Below the pieces are notes generated by a model. It was given only the letters and a program-made list of their open reading frames with translations. It was not told the DNA's origin and did not search any database. DNA of 12,475 bases from Bacteriovoracaceae bacterium (lineage in GTDB: Bacteria > Bdellovibrionota > UBA1018). The position numbers were made by a program, and so were the translations under genes. This document shows, one piece after another, positions 1 to 7,367 of this stretch (position 1 is the first letter of the stretch; each line of letters begins with the position of its first letter). The stretch is from the NCBI GenBank assembly GCA_023250795.1, contig JAHFAB010000019.1, positions 1-12,475 on the forward strand, written 5' to 3'.

Positions 1-172
1 TCTTGGGTCGTATGGAAGAGGGGATCAACTCGTCAAAATTCTTGTAGAAATTCCAACAAAATTAACTTCAGAGCAAAAAGATCTGTTAAAACGTTTTGAA
101 GAAATCGGACCAGCGACCTGCAATCCCTTACACCACAGCTTTTTTGAAAAAGTAAAAAACTTTTTTGGGTGA
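1..172 (+). CDS. dnaJ: DnaJ chaperone, C-terminal end (partial)
   Basis: Only the last 56 codons are in the window, read in the frame beginning at base 2 and ending at TGA 170-172. The visible peptide opens [20 protein letters not shown], followed by a charged helix ([12 protein letters not shown]). This is the typical end of the second C-terminal substrate-binding domain of DnaJ (G.GRGD..V.V.VE.P.KL...Q..LL..F). DnaJ is the cytoplasmic Hsp40 co-chaperone that delivers unfolded clients to DnaK and stimulates its ATPase. The final residues ([13 protein letters not shown]) are a common short acidic/aromatic tail. The J domain and zinc fingers lie outside the window, so the call rests on this C-terminal signature alone. 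The next gene starts 31 bp downstream with no visible terminator, so read-through is likely. Confidence 0.82.
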   Translation, partial: LGSYGRGDQLVKILVEIPTKLTSEQKDLLKRFEEIGPATCNPLHHSFFEKVKNFFG

Positions 173-203
173 ACCTTTGTCATTTGGCAGGTAATGTCTA
201 GGT

Positions 204-1958
204 ATGACTTTTGGAAAGAAGATCCTCACAACGGCTTTTATTTGCATGTTCGGTTTACTCAGTTGTGCCACTCCACAGCCACAAATAACGGCTGGAACAA
301 ACCTTGCAATAAACGATAAGGTAGAAGCACAAAAAGAGTCTAAAGCTTTCAAAGAAATTCAAACTCTTTTCTCAAAAAATAAAACAGAAGCTTTATTAAA
401 TAAAATCACGCTCTATAAAAATAATTTTGCCCAAGATCAACCTTTTTCTAATTCGGTGAGACTAGCACAAGTGTATAACATCCACGGATTGATTTTCTTG
501 CTCACTCAACAGCCACTTTTTGCAATACTTCAGTTTAAAAAAGCGATTGAATTGGATCCTTCTCCCTCTTTTTCTAATTTTGTGCTCTATAATCTGGCCA
601 CTGCAGAGTTTGAGTCTAATGAGATCAAAGACTCTTCCGAAACTTTAGAAAAAATAAATTTTGACATCTTAGACCCACTCACGAAAGAAAAATACTCTCG
701 CCTCAAGGCAAAAATTCTTTCGAAATCAGACTTAAAACCAGAAATTAAACCGAGTGTTGTTCCAAGTAACACTGACCAGGCAGTCACTCCTACACCCGTT
801 GCAATACCGGCTTCAGAAAATGCAATTGGCATTTTGCTTCCTAACAAAGGGAAATATGCAAAATTTGCAAATCAAAGCCTGCATGCGATCGAGTTAGCTT
901 TTCGAACTTTTAGTTTAGATGAGCCCGATTCGAAATACACGCTCATCTTAGAGGATAGCGGAGAAACACCAGAACAGACTTTACAAGCTCTCAATCTACT
1001 CTACGAAAAACACCACGTCATAGCTGTGATCGGTCCACTCCTGAGTAAAGGGATTGAGATGGTCACTAAAAGAACTGAAGAACTGGGTTTACCACTGATC
1101 TCGCTTGCTCAACAAAACGGGGGAAGATCAAAGTTTGTTTTTCAAGCTGCTGTGACTCCAAAACTGCAAACTCATGAAATTGCTCAGTATGCAGTCCAAT
1201 CCATGGGGCTTCATAGGTTTGCAATTTTACAACCCAAAGACAAATTTGGGGAACAGATGAGCCAGGCATTTTGGGATGAGATAGAAAACTTAGGGGGAGA
1301 AATCGTTGGAATAGAACCTTACCCCTCAGACGAAACTGACTTTAGACAGTATATTGATAAACTTTCTGGACTTTTTTATTCTGAATCCCGTCAAGAGGAG
1401 TTGGATGCACTTGCTCAAACGCGCCTAGAACTCAAAATTAAAAAAAGAAATAGAAAAACTGAAAAATATTTCAATCTCAAACCTATCGTTGACTATGAGG
1501 CGGTTTTTATTCCAGATGAACCTAAAAACATAGGGCAAATATTGCCTACTTTTGCTTATCGAGATGTAGAAAAAATAAAATTTCTAGGAATTTCCACTTG
1601 GAACTCCCCAGAACTTCTCTCTCGTTCACAAAACTATGTTGAAGGTGCAGTTTTTTTAGATTCTTATTACTCTGAAGACGAATCGCCCAAGGGAAAAGAG
1701 TTTCGAGAAAAGTTTAAACTCATTTTTCAGGAAGAACCCAGCAGCATAGAAGCTATTGCATTTGATGCGGCGAGTATTTTAATACAGACTCTGGATAGTC
1801 TTAAGAGCAAAGCCCGGCATACTCTCAGAGATCAATTGGCTGATGTCTCAAATTTCCCAGGCATCACTGGAAATATTAGATATAAAGACGGCCAATGGCT
1901 AAGAAATCTCAATATTTTGACAGTACACAAAGGACATATAGAACCCGTTCAACGGTAA
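204..1958 (+). CDS. LpoA-like outer-membrane lipoprotein (TPR + periplasmic-binding fold)
   Basis: The 584-residue protein begins with a lipoprotein signal: positively charged MTFGKK, a hydrophobic stretch and the lipobox LLSC with Cys21. The residue after Cys is Ala, not Asp, which suggests the outer membrane. Residues about 45-175 are helical and TPR-like (for example AILQFKKAIELDP around 107-119). A Pro/Thr-rich linker (about 178-203) leads to a periplasmic-binding-protein type 1 fold from about residue 207 (IGILLPNKGKYAKFA; VIAVIGPLLS; GLPLISLAQQ). This TPR-plus-binding-protein layout is that of LpoA, the lipoprotein activator of penicillin-binding protein 1A. The same fold occurs in branched-chain amino-acid ABC transporter receptors, so a ligand-binding role cannot be excluded. 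The lysine-rich insert at about 410-425 (KIKKRNRKTEK) is unusual for a receptor. A GGCAGG ribosome site lies about 12 nt before the ATG. Family is fairly certain, activator function is inference. Confidence 0.75.
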   Translation: MTFGKKILTTAFICMFGLLSCATPQPQITAGTNLAINDKVEAQKESKAFKEIQTLFSKNKTEALLNKITLYKNNFAQDQPFSNSVRLAQVYNIHGLIFLLTQQPLFAILQFKKAIELDPSPSFSNFVLYNLATAEFESNEIKDSSETLEKINFDILDPLTKEKYSRLKAKILSKSDLKPEIKPSVVPSNTDQAVTPTPVAIPASENAIGILLPNKGKYAKFANQSLHAIELAFRTFSLDEPDSKYTLILEDSGETPEQTLQALNLLYEKHHVIAVIGPLLSKGIEMVTKRTEELGLPLISLAQQNGGRSKFVFQAAVTPKLQTHEIAQYAVQSMGLHRFAILQPKDKFGEQMSQAFWDEIENLGGEIVGIEPYPSDETDFRQYIDKLSGLFYSESRQEELDALAQTRLELKIKKRNRKTEKYFNLKPIVDYEAVFIPDEPKNIGQILPTFAYRDVEKIKFLGISTWNSPELLSRSQNYVEGAVFLDSYYSEDESPKGKEFREKFKLIFQEEPSSIEAIAFDAASILIQTLDSLKSKARHTLRDQLADVSNFPGITGNIRYKDGQWLRNLNILTVHKGHIEPVQR

Positions 1959-1968
1959 ATTCTGCCGA

Positions 1969-1997
1969 TTGGAATTGTGCTTAAAAATCATCATAAT
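1969..1997 (+). promoter_or_regulatory. Candidate sigma-70 promoter for fliD
   Basis: TTGGAA (1969-1974), a 17-nt spacer and CATAAT (1992-1997) give a -35/-10 pair with 4/6 and 5/6 matches to the vegetative consensus. It falls in the longest gap of the + strand run (90 bp between the lipoprotein gene and fliD). Transcription would start near 2004, giving a leader of about 45 nt that is almost entirely the structured element at 2009-2042. This is a plausible match by eye only, in AT-rich sequence where chance matches are frequent. Confidence 0.35.
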
Positions 1998-2008
1998 AAG
2001 TAAAGGAT

Positions 2009-2042
2009 AGGTCCTCATTTTGAGGCCCTAAATTTTAGGGAG
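2009..2042 (+). promoter_or_regulatory. Structured fliD leader overlapping the ribosome binding site
   Basis: Two overlapping inverted repeats sit directly before fliD. The first pairs AGG-T-CCTCA (2009-2017) with TGAGG-C-CCT (2021-2029) around a TTT loop, with one mismatch. The second is the perfect palindrome CCCTAAA-T-TTTAGGG (2026-2040), which in RNA could form a CCCTA/TAGGG stem with a five-base loop. Bases 2026-2029 belong to both, so the stems compete. The second stem holds the GGG of the AGGGAG Shine-Dalgarno sequence (2037-2042), six bases before the GTG start. The repeats are seen directly; a switch that controls fliD translation is inference. Confidence 0.45.
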
Positions 2043-2048
2043 AAACAG

Positions 2049-3458
2049 GTGGGTTTAAACTTTGACCCAGTTGGTGGAGGAATGTTTAAGCAGGCCTTAA
2101 AACAGGTCATCGAAGCTGAGCGCCTTCCTGTCAAAACTCTCGAAACTCGAAAGTCACGAGAAGAAGCGAAATTAAAATTATTCCAAGATTTCAAATCAAA
2201 ATTTATCGGTATAGAAAAGACATTAGAAGAGTTTACAAATTTCAGTCGGTTTCGTGAACTTCGAGCAGACCTTGGAGACGGGGCCAATTTCATGAGCGTG
2301 ACGATAGACAAAGATCACGCTGAACCTGGAACCTATTCGATCCAAATCGATCAACTTGCGTCACGTACATCGATTCTTTCTAATGGGTTTGAAGATCCTG
2401 ATGATCCGGTATTGGGTATTGGGTTTATCGTTGTAAATTCGACTGGTGGAGATGCCAGAGATATTTTTATCGATGAACAAGATTCTAGCCTAAAAGGCGT
2501 AGCCAATCTCATCAATAAAGATGTGTCAAACCCCATTCGTGCCTCAGTGATCAAAGACATGTCTGATCCAGAGCACCCATGGCGACTCATGCTCGCTGGC
2601 AAAAAAGACGGTGCAAATGAGCATATCTCCTTTCCAGATTTTTATTTTTTAGATGGAACTGAAGATTTTTATATTGATAATGAAAATGAATCCAGAAATG
2701 CCCTTCTTTATTTGGATGAGTTTCCTGTCGAAGCCGAGAGTAACGTCATCAAAGACTTCATCACAGGTGTCACAGTCCATCTCAAAGCTGCAAAACCTGA
2801 TCAACCGTTTACACTTTCGATTACAGAAGATTACGAAAAAATATCCGGAAAAGTAAAGGGTCTTGTAGATCAGATTAATGGAATCTTAGACTTCATTAAC
2901 AAACAAAACCAAGTTGACGAACACTCAGACACCAAAACAACCTTTGCTGGAGACACTGGGATGCAAACTATTGAGTATCGACTCAGAAATCTCATGCACG
3001 AAGGTTTTCCGGCTGGAGATCCAGAAGAAGATAATTTCCAATTTGTTTTCCTCAATCAGATGGGAATTGAGTTTGATAAATCTGGTAAACTTGTTTTTAA
3101 AGAAGATAAGTTTAAAAAAAATATGGAAACTAATTTCGACGGAATAGCTGAAGCCATTACTGGAAAATATGGATTCGCCAATCAAACGAAAGAAGTCATC
3201 AGTGGTTACACACGTACAACAGATGGAATGCTAAGTCTTCGAGAGCAAAGCTTGAGATCTAGAATTAAGCAAATCGACAATGAAATTGAACAAAAAGAGC
3301 ACAGAATTGAGCTCAAGGAAAAAGCGATGACAGAACAATTCGCAAGACTTGAAGCTTCAGTAGGTAATTTACAAAGACAACAACAATATTTGAGTGCAAC
3401 ACTTCCTGGGGCTGGCGGTGGAGGCAACTTAGTTTCACAACTCTTAGGTGGTGGCTAA
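2049..3458 (+). CDS. fliD: Flagellar filament cap protein FliD (HAP2)
   Basis: FliD forms the oligomeric cap at the tip of the growing flagellum and directs insertion of exported flagellin. The 469-residue product has the FliD_N pattern: GL near the start, then VIEAERLPVKTLE and long helices (about 18-70), followed by beta-rich D2/D3 segments (about 85-230, for example PGTYSIQIDQLAS). The FliD_C region (about 230-450) includes a D0/D1 helix (KVKGLVDQINGILDFINKQN) and a C-terminal coiled coil with heptad-like charges (LREQSLRSRIKQIDNEIEQK). The length fits the family. The protein ends in a glycine-rich tail (GAGGGG and LLGGG) and has no signal peptide, as expected for type III export. The start is GTG, preceded by AGGGAG at six bases. 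fliS follows after 28 bp, the usual neighbour. Confidence 0.93.
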   Translation: MGLNFDPVGGGMFKQALKQVIEAERLPVKTLETRKSREEAKLKLFQDFKSKFIGIEKTLEEFTNFSRFRELRADLGDGANFMSVTIDKDHAEPGTYSIQIDQLASRTSILSNGFEDPDDPVLGIGFIVVNSTGGDARDIFIDEQDSSLKGVANLINKDVSNPIRASVIKDMSDPEHPWRLMLAGKKDGANEHISFPDFYFLDGTEDFYIDNENESRNALLYLDEFPVEAESNVIKDFITGVTVHLKAAKPDQPFTLSITEDYEKISGKVKGLVDQINGILDFINKQNQVDEHSDTKTTFAGDTGMQTIEYRLRNLMHEGFPAGDPEEDNFQFVFLNQMGIEFDKSGKLVFKEDKFKKNMETNFDGIAEAITGKYGFANQTKEVISGYTRTTDGMLSLREQSLRSRIKQIDNEIEQKEHRIELKEKAMTEQFARLEASVGNLQRQQQYLSATLPGAGGGGNLVSQLLGGG

Positions 3459-3486
3459 CTTTCTGGTGCATAGAGGGGGATGATAG

Positions 3487-3906
3487 ATGGCTAGTAATTA
3501 CGGTGCTAATCAATACAAACAAATGTCGGTACTTACCGCGTCTCGCGGAAAAATTTTGCTTCTTCTGTATGAAGCAGCGATTCAGAACGTCAAAAAAGCG
3601 ACGTTCTATTTGGACAAAAAGGACTTAGCGCAAAAAGGGGTCCATATTGTTAAGACTCACGATATCATTAATGAGCTCACCAATTCTCTGAACTTCGAAA
3701 TGGGAGGAGACATTGCTAGAGAGTTGGAACGACTGTACAATTTTATGACAGAGCAACTGGTTAAAGCGAATCTTGAAAATTCAAAAGCTGCTTTAGAAAG
3801 TGTTCGGAAAAATCTAGAAACGCTCTATAGCGGATGGAAAACTGCTGTAGAACAAGTTGAAAAAGGAAATGCACCAAATGGAAGTAATATCCCTTCTTCA
3901 AAGTAA
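3487..3906 (+). CDS. fliS: Flagellin export chaperone FliS
   Basis: FliS binds the C-terminal helix of unexported flagellin in the cytoplasm and prevents premature polymerisation before type III secretion. The 139-residue product shows the family signature at its N-terminus: NQYKQMSVLTASRGKILLLLYEAAI, read here in parts as NQYKQMSV, TASRGK and LLLLYEAAI, matching the N.Y....V.TASP.KL..MLYDGAI pattern with Arg in place of the usual Pro. The remainder is an all-helical bundle with the conserved-type segment INELTNSLNFEMGGDIAREL and W at the end of the last helix (TLYSGWKTA). A strong GAGGGGGA ribosome site (3473-3480) precedes the ATG. The 3' end overlaps the next gene by 29 bp. Confidence 0.95.
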   Translation: MASNYGANQYKQMSVLTASRGKILLLLYEAAIQNVKKATFYLDKKDLAQKGVHIVKTHDIINELTNSLNFEMGGDIARELERLYNFMTEQLVKANLENSKAALESVRKNLETLYSGWKTAVEQVEKGNAPNGSNIPSSK

Positions 3907-4306
3907 AAATAGATGTTTAAAAAAATTTCTATCATTGTCAGTTTTATTTTTAAAATCGGCGGAAAATCATAATTTTTCAGAACTTGAGAGTTTCGAGAAA
4001 AAGAGAGAATCCTATATAAAAGCGATCTCATTATGTGATCGCAGGATATTAGACTTAGCAAACAAAATACCCAAAGTCAAAAGAAGCACCGAATTTGTTC
4101 AGAAAATCCAATCAATCAATAAAGAAAAAGAACAGTTGACTCATAAAATAATAGAAACAGACGACAAAATTTTATTTTATATAGAAAATGAAAAACAGAA
4201 TTTGATTCAGAATCTTAATTTATCCGAAAATAGTAAAAATAGATTGAACAAGTTCAAAAGTTCATGGGTCAATGAAAGTGGGGAAGGGATTGATCAGAAA
4301 CTATGA
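3878..4306 (+). CDS. FliT/FlgN-type flagellar export chaperone
   Basis: This 142-residue, highly charged, all-helical protein has no signal peptide. Its N-terminal helix pair (VISLLQSKNRCLKKFLSLS, then ENHNFSELESFEKKRESYI) matches the FlgN/FliT pattern of an amphipathic helix, a short turn with ..DF..LE.F...RE..I, and a second long helix. Its position directly after fliS, overlapping it, is where fliT is found in many genomes. FliT binds FliD and FlgN binds the hook-junction proteins FlgK/FlgL, so with fliD two genes upstream FliT is the more likely role. The ATG at 3878 is preferred because AAGGA (3863-3867) sits ten bases upstream; ATG 3869 and TTG 3857 in the same frame are too close to it or lie before it. 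It ends in an ATGA overlap with the next gene. Sequence identity of this family is low, so the call leans on context. Confidence 0.7.
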   Translation: MEVISLLQSKNRCLKKFLSLSVLFLKSAENHNFSELESFEKKRESYIKAISLCDRRILDLANKIPKVKRSTEFVQKIQSINKEKEQLTHKIIETDDKILFYIENEKQNLIQNLNLSENSKNRLNKFKSSWVNESGEGIDQKL

Positions 4307-5475
4307 CTAATCCCATGGACACACTAGAAGCAATGCTAACCAAAGATCTAAAACAAGAGGGTTTTGATCTCATAGATATTATCCCCCTACCTACGAGGGG
4401 CGATCGAATGGTTCGACTTAAAACTATTGATGAAATATTATATCATTTTGACACAAAAGAGATCAGTGGTTCATTTGGGTATATTGTACAATTAAAACCT
4501 CTAAAAACCCAGGAAAGAGCCACTAAAAATCACTCTCCTATTAATAAATCTAACTTAGATGGAATTTACCTCCCCAATGGAAAACTAAACTGTTCTTATT
4601 TGTTTAACAATGGAGAGCTTCTTTTTAAAACCAAAGAATATGCCCTTGCAAAAAACATTTTTTATACCTTATTGAAATCAGGAGAGTCATCTGGACTCGC
4701 CCATTACTGGCTCGGAAAATGTTTCGAAGGAGAGAATTATTTTTTAGACGCTCAAAAACACATTACCTATAATCCAACTACTGAAGCATTTGTCAGACTT
4801 GCCTCTGTTCTCGTGGAACAAAAAAAATACCAAGAAGCTACAGAATTGATGGAAAAATCACTGGGTCTCAAAGATCTCAACAAACCTACAAAATCCATTT
4901 TTCATAAAATAGCTGCAAATTGCTATCTAAAAACAGGCAAAACTGAAAACGCTGAACTTCACTTCAAAAAAGCTCTTGAAATCAACCCAACCTCAGAAGA
5001 ACTATTAACATCACTGGGTGATCTCTACTGTCAAACTGGAAAAAACACAGAGGCCAAGCACTGCTACCGGGAAGCCTATGCCGCAAACCCAAAAAACTTT
5101 TCTGCTCTCTCTGGTCTTGGTAACTGTAGCTATGAAATGGGAGACAAGCCACTTGCCCATGATTACTATCTAAAGTCTTTAGAACTCAACATCCATCAGA
5201 CTTCGATTATTTTTAGTTTGATCAAATGTGCTTATGAAATCAAAAGTTATTCTAAAGCTGCAGAATTTGTCAGAAAATTTGCTGACGTCTCTCCTGTGAA
5301 CATCCAAGTGCTCTATAGCTTAGCTGGACTCGAATTTCATTTGGGTAGAATTGAAGAATCGAAAGCTTTGACTCTAAAAATAATAGAACTTCAACCTGAA
5401 CACACAGGGGCCAGGGAACTTTTAGAGTTAATTGCAAAATACTGTGGAATGGGAAATTTGAACGTTTTTAATTGA
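4303..5475 (+). CDS. Tetratricopeptide-repeat protein in the flagellar cluster
   Basis: The 390-residue protein has no signal peptide or membrane segment and is probably cytoplasmic. Residues 1-70 form a small non-repeat domain (FDLIDIIPLPTRGDRMVRLK). Residues about 97-380 are roughly eight TPR units; the clearest are KIAANCYLKTGKTENAELHF (202-221), SLGDLYCQTGKNTEAKHCYR (237-256) and GLGNCSYEMGDKPLAHDYYL (271-290), each followed by LEINP/YAANP/LELN-type turns. TPR arrays bind other proteins. The ATG overlaps the fliT-like stop codon (ATGA, 4303-4306), and GGGAAGGG lies 14 bases upstream, so it is probably translated by coupling to the chaperone gene. Similar arrays accompany O-linked glycosyltransferases, and a glycosyltransferase-like gene follows, so a scaffold for flagellar protein modification or export is possible. 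No specific family was recognised. Confidence 0.75.
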   Translation: MTNPMDTLEAMLTKDLKQEGFDLIDIIPLPTRGDRMVRLKTIDEILYHFDTKEISGSFGYIVQLKPLKTQERATKNHSPINKSNLDGIYLPNGKLNCSYLFNNGELLFKTKEYALAKNIFYTLLKSGESSGLAHYWLGKCFEGENYFLDAQKHITYNPTTEAFVRLASVLVEQKKYQEATELMEKSLGLKDLNKPTKSIFHKIAANCYLKTGKTENAELHFKKALEINPTSEELLTSLGDLYCQTGKNTEAKHCYREAYAANPKNFSALSGLGNCSYEMGDKPLAHDYYLKSLELNIHQTSIIFSLIKCAYEIKSYSKAAEFVRKFADVSPVNIQVLYSLAGLEFHLGRIEESKALTLKIIELQPEHTGARELLELIAKYCGMGNLNVFN

Positions 5476-5508
5476 GTTTTTAAAAATGAACTCTGTCATG
5501 GAGGACGG

Positions 5509-5649
5509 ATGGCTACAGATGGAAAACACTTACAAGGTGAGATCTCTAAAAACCCACTGACTGATCATAAAGACACTGAAAAATTATTGATCGGTTTTAT
5601 TGAAGCTTTTATTTTAGAAAATGCAGAGGATAAAAATGACCTCTCATAA
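5509..5649 (+). CDS. Small hypothetical protein (46 aa) in the flagellar cluster
   Basis: A short ORF fills the gap between the TPR gene and the glycosyltransferase-like gene. It starts at ATG 5509, with GGAGGA (5500-5505) three bases upstream, a strong though close ribosome site. It ends at TAA 5647-5649, overlapping the start of the next gene by 14 bp. The product is hydrophilic and acidic, with one amphipathic helix near the C-terminus (EKLLIGFIEAFILENAED). It has no signal peptide, cysteine or transmembrane segment. A small helical adaptor or regulator is conceivable, but no family was recognised. Reality is supported by the ribosome site, the coupled overlap and the otherwise unexplained 145-bp gap; conservation cannot be judged here. 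Confidence 0.55.
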   Translation: MATDGKHLQGEISKNPLTDHKDTEKLLIGFIEAFILENAEDKNDLS

Positions 5650-7348
5650 AAAAATTAGATTCTTCATTATACAACTCAGTGGCTTAAGCGATGTTCTACA
5701 AAGCTTAATGGCACTAAAAGCTATCAAGCAGCTTTACCCAGAAATAGAAATCCATCTTCTCGTGAGAGAGTGTTTTTCTGATACTGTAAAACGCATCAAA
5801 TGGATAGAAAAATCTGTTTTTCTTCCCGCTCATCATAACTTGGAAACTCAGTCCATTCATGACTTTGCAGAGTGGATAGCACCTCTCACTCAAACAGCCT
5901 GGGACTTTGTTGTAAATTGGACTTATTCTGAATCCAGCAGTTATCTCGCTGCACTCATTCCTGGCTATATTAAGATTGGGTACACTCGTCAAAAAAATGG
6001 CCAATTATTTTCCCCAGAGGGTTGGAGTCATTATATTCAGGCGGTAGTTCAGAGAGATGAAGAAAAAAATAAAATAGAACAAAATATTCATATCACCGAC
6101 ATCCTCACCACCCAGGTGCTCACTGCCCTACAAATTCATGTAGGAGAGCCAACGAATCCTGGTGCAACTGCAGTGACTGGGAAGGATTTTTTTGAATTCA
6201 AAATAGACGAAAATAAAATCGGATTAAGCCCAAAAGACTATTCTAAAAAATGGATCTGTGTCGAACCCCTATCGAAACCCTCTCAATGGGAACTACATAA
6301 TTGGGAAAGACTCGTTTCACTCATCAAAAAAGATCATCCAGAATGTTTGATTTTTATTTTAGGAGATGAAAAAATCGGAAATGATTTTGATACTCGGGCT
6401 TTTTTGATCAGCAAATCTCATTGGGTCATCAGCGAGAGTCTAGCCACACTTCATTTGGCCTGTGTTTTTGGTACACGTTCACTTTATCTTTCTCATGGGA
6501 AAAAATATTGGAGAGAAAATGGCCCCTATGGAAATGGGCACTATGTCCTGCATGCAGATCAAGCAGAAAATCTAACGGTAGAGTCTGTATATTTGCTCTG
6601 GGCCTATGGATACCAAGAGTGGGCACATCAGAGGCATGTCAGTCTAAAAGAATTTTCACTCAAGATAGGACTCAGCGAAGAGTTTAGTGCGGTTCAACCC
6701 TATCGAACAAAGATTAGAACGATCCAAGACGGTGGTGGAGTTTATTATGAACCCTTGCTCTTAAGTCCAGTTGGAATTCAGGCCTGGCTATCCCAAGTAA
6801 TGGGACATATTGCAAGAAGTTGGTATTGCGGATGGGCTCCTCAAATCGGACAAGAGCTTCATCGACAAAATCTGAATCCTGATTTGATCAAATTTCTCAG
6901 AGAGCTAGAAGAATCCGTCGAAGTATTAAGAAAAATTTTTGAAGAGGCAAAAAATGCATCCTTGGCAATGTCTGTGAAATACGCACAACTTCCCTCTGAA
7001 AAACTGATGAAAATCTCAGATCGAGATGAAATCCAAGCATTAGGTAATAAACTAAAAGATCTCGACGAACTTGCAGCTAGACTAGGGCAAACCCACCTGC
7101 CTCTCCTCGCTTTTTCTCATATGAAAAAAGTTCTCATGCACAATATAAGGGGACAAGATCTAAAAACCCAGGGGCAAGAGGGAGCAGAAATTTACGAACA
7201 ATTACTCCTAGGTTTAGGCATTCTCAAAGATTGGGTTGTCTTTTCTCTTCGTCTTTCTAAACCGATGGTGGTACAAAATATTTCTCAGGAAACTCCTATT
7301 ATTTCCATAACCACTAAGAAAAGAATATTAAACCCAGATCTATTATAA
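5636..7348 (+). CDS. Glycosyltransferase family 9-like protein with helical C-terminal extension
   Basis: The 570-residue product has a two-Rossmann-domain layout like heptosyltransferases (GT-B fold). The first domain starts RFFIIQLSGLSDVLQSLMAL, then YPEIEIHLLVRE, and the second contains KWICVEPLSKPSQWELHNWERL (200s), CLIFILGDEKI and the donor-side segment SESLATLHLACVFGTRSLYL (266-285). Two family hallmarks are altered: the usual GD of the N-terminal loop reads SD (18-19), and the D..G..H of the C-terminal domain reads E..L..H (267-273). Residues about 375-570 are a helix-rich, charged extension not found in ordinary heptosyltransferases (about 350 residues). No membrane segment is seen. 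ATG 5636 is chosen because AGAGGA (5625-5630) sits five bases before it; ATG 5621 has no such site. Within a fliD-fliS-fliT cluster, glycosylation of flagellar proteins is a reasonable guess; an LPS-core enzyme is the alternative. Confidence 0.72.
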   Translation: MTSHKKIRFFIIQLSGLSDVLQSLMALKAIKQLYPEIEIHLLVRECFSDTVKRIKWIEKSVFLPAHHNLETQSIHDFAEWIAPLTQTAWDFVVNWTYSESSSYLAALIPGYIKIGYTRQKNGQLFSPEGWSHYIQAVVQRDEEKNKIEQNIHITDILTTQVLTALQIHVGEPTNPGATAVTGKDFFEFKIDENKIGLSPKDYSKKWICVEPLSKPSQWELHNWERLVSLIKKDHPECLIFILGDEKIGNDFDTRAFLISKSHWVISESLATLHLACVFGTRSLYLSHGKKYWRENGPYGNGHYVLHADQAENLTVESVYLLWAYGYQEWAHQRHVSLKEFSLKIGLSEEFSAVQPYRTKIRTIQDGGGVYYEPLLLSPVGIQAWLSQVMGHIARSWYCGWAPQIGQELHRQNLNPDLIKFLRELEESVEVLRKIFEEAKNASLAMSVKYAQLPSEKLMKISDRDEIQALGNKLKDLDELAARLGQTHLPLLAFSHMKKVLMHNIRGQDLKTQGQEGAEIYEQLLLGLGILKDWVVFSLRLSKPMVVQNISQETPIISITTKKRILNPDLL

Positions 7349-7367
7349 ACGGAGAAATGAAACCAAA

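Noticed and set aside
1964..1971. GCCGATTG upstream of fliD as a FliA -10 element
   Set aside because: Only six of eight bases match, and the sequence 15 bases further upstream (CCGT) is not a -35 TAAA.
2925..3185. Minus-strand ORF within fliD
   Set aside because: It is antisense to a clear fliD, and its Phe/Ile/Lys-rich peptide is what AT-rich antisense reading produces.
5498..5560. Alternative short ORF starting at ATG 5498
   Set aside because: It lacks a ribosome site and ends after 20 codons, whereas the frame from ATG 5509 has GGAGGA upstream and couples to the next gene.
6421..6687. 88-codon plus-strand ORF inside the glycosyltransferase gene
   Set aside because: It lies wholly within a well-supported gene in another frame, and its peptide has no family features.
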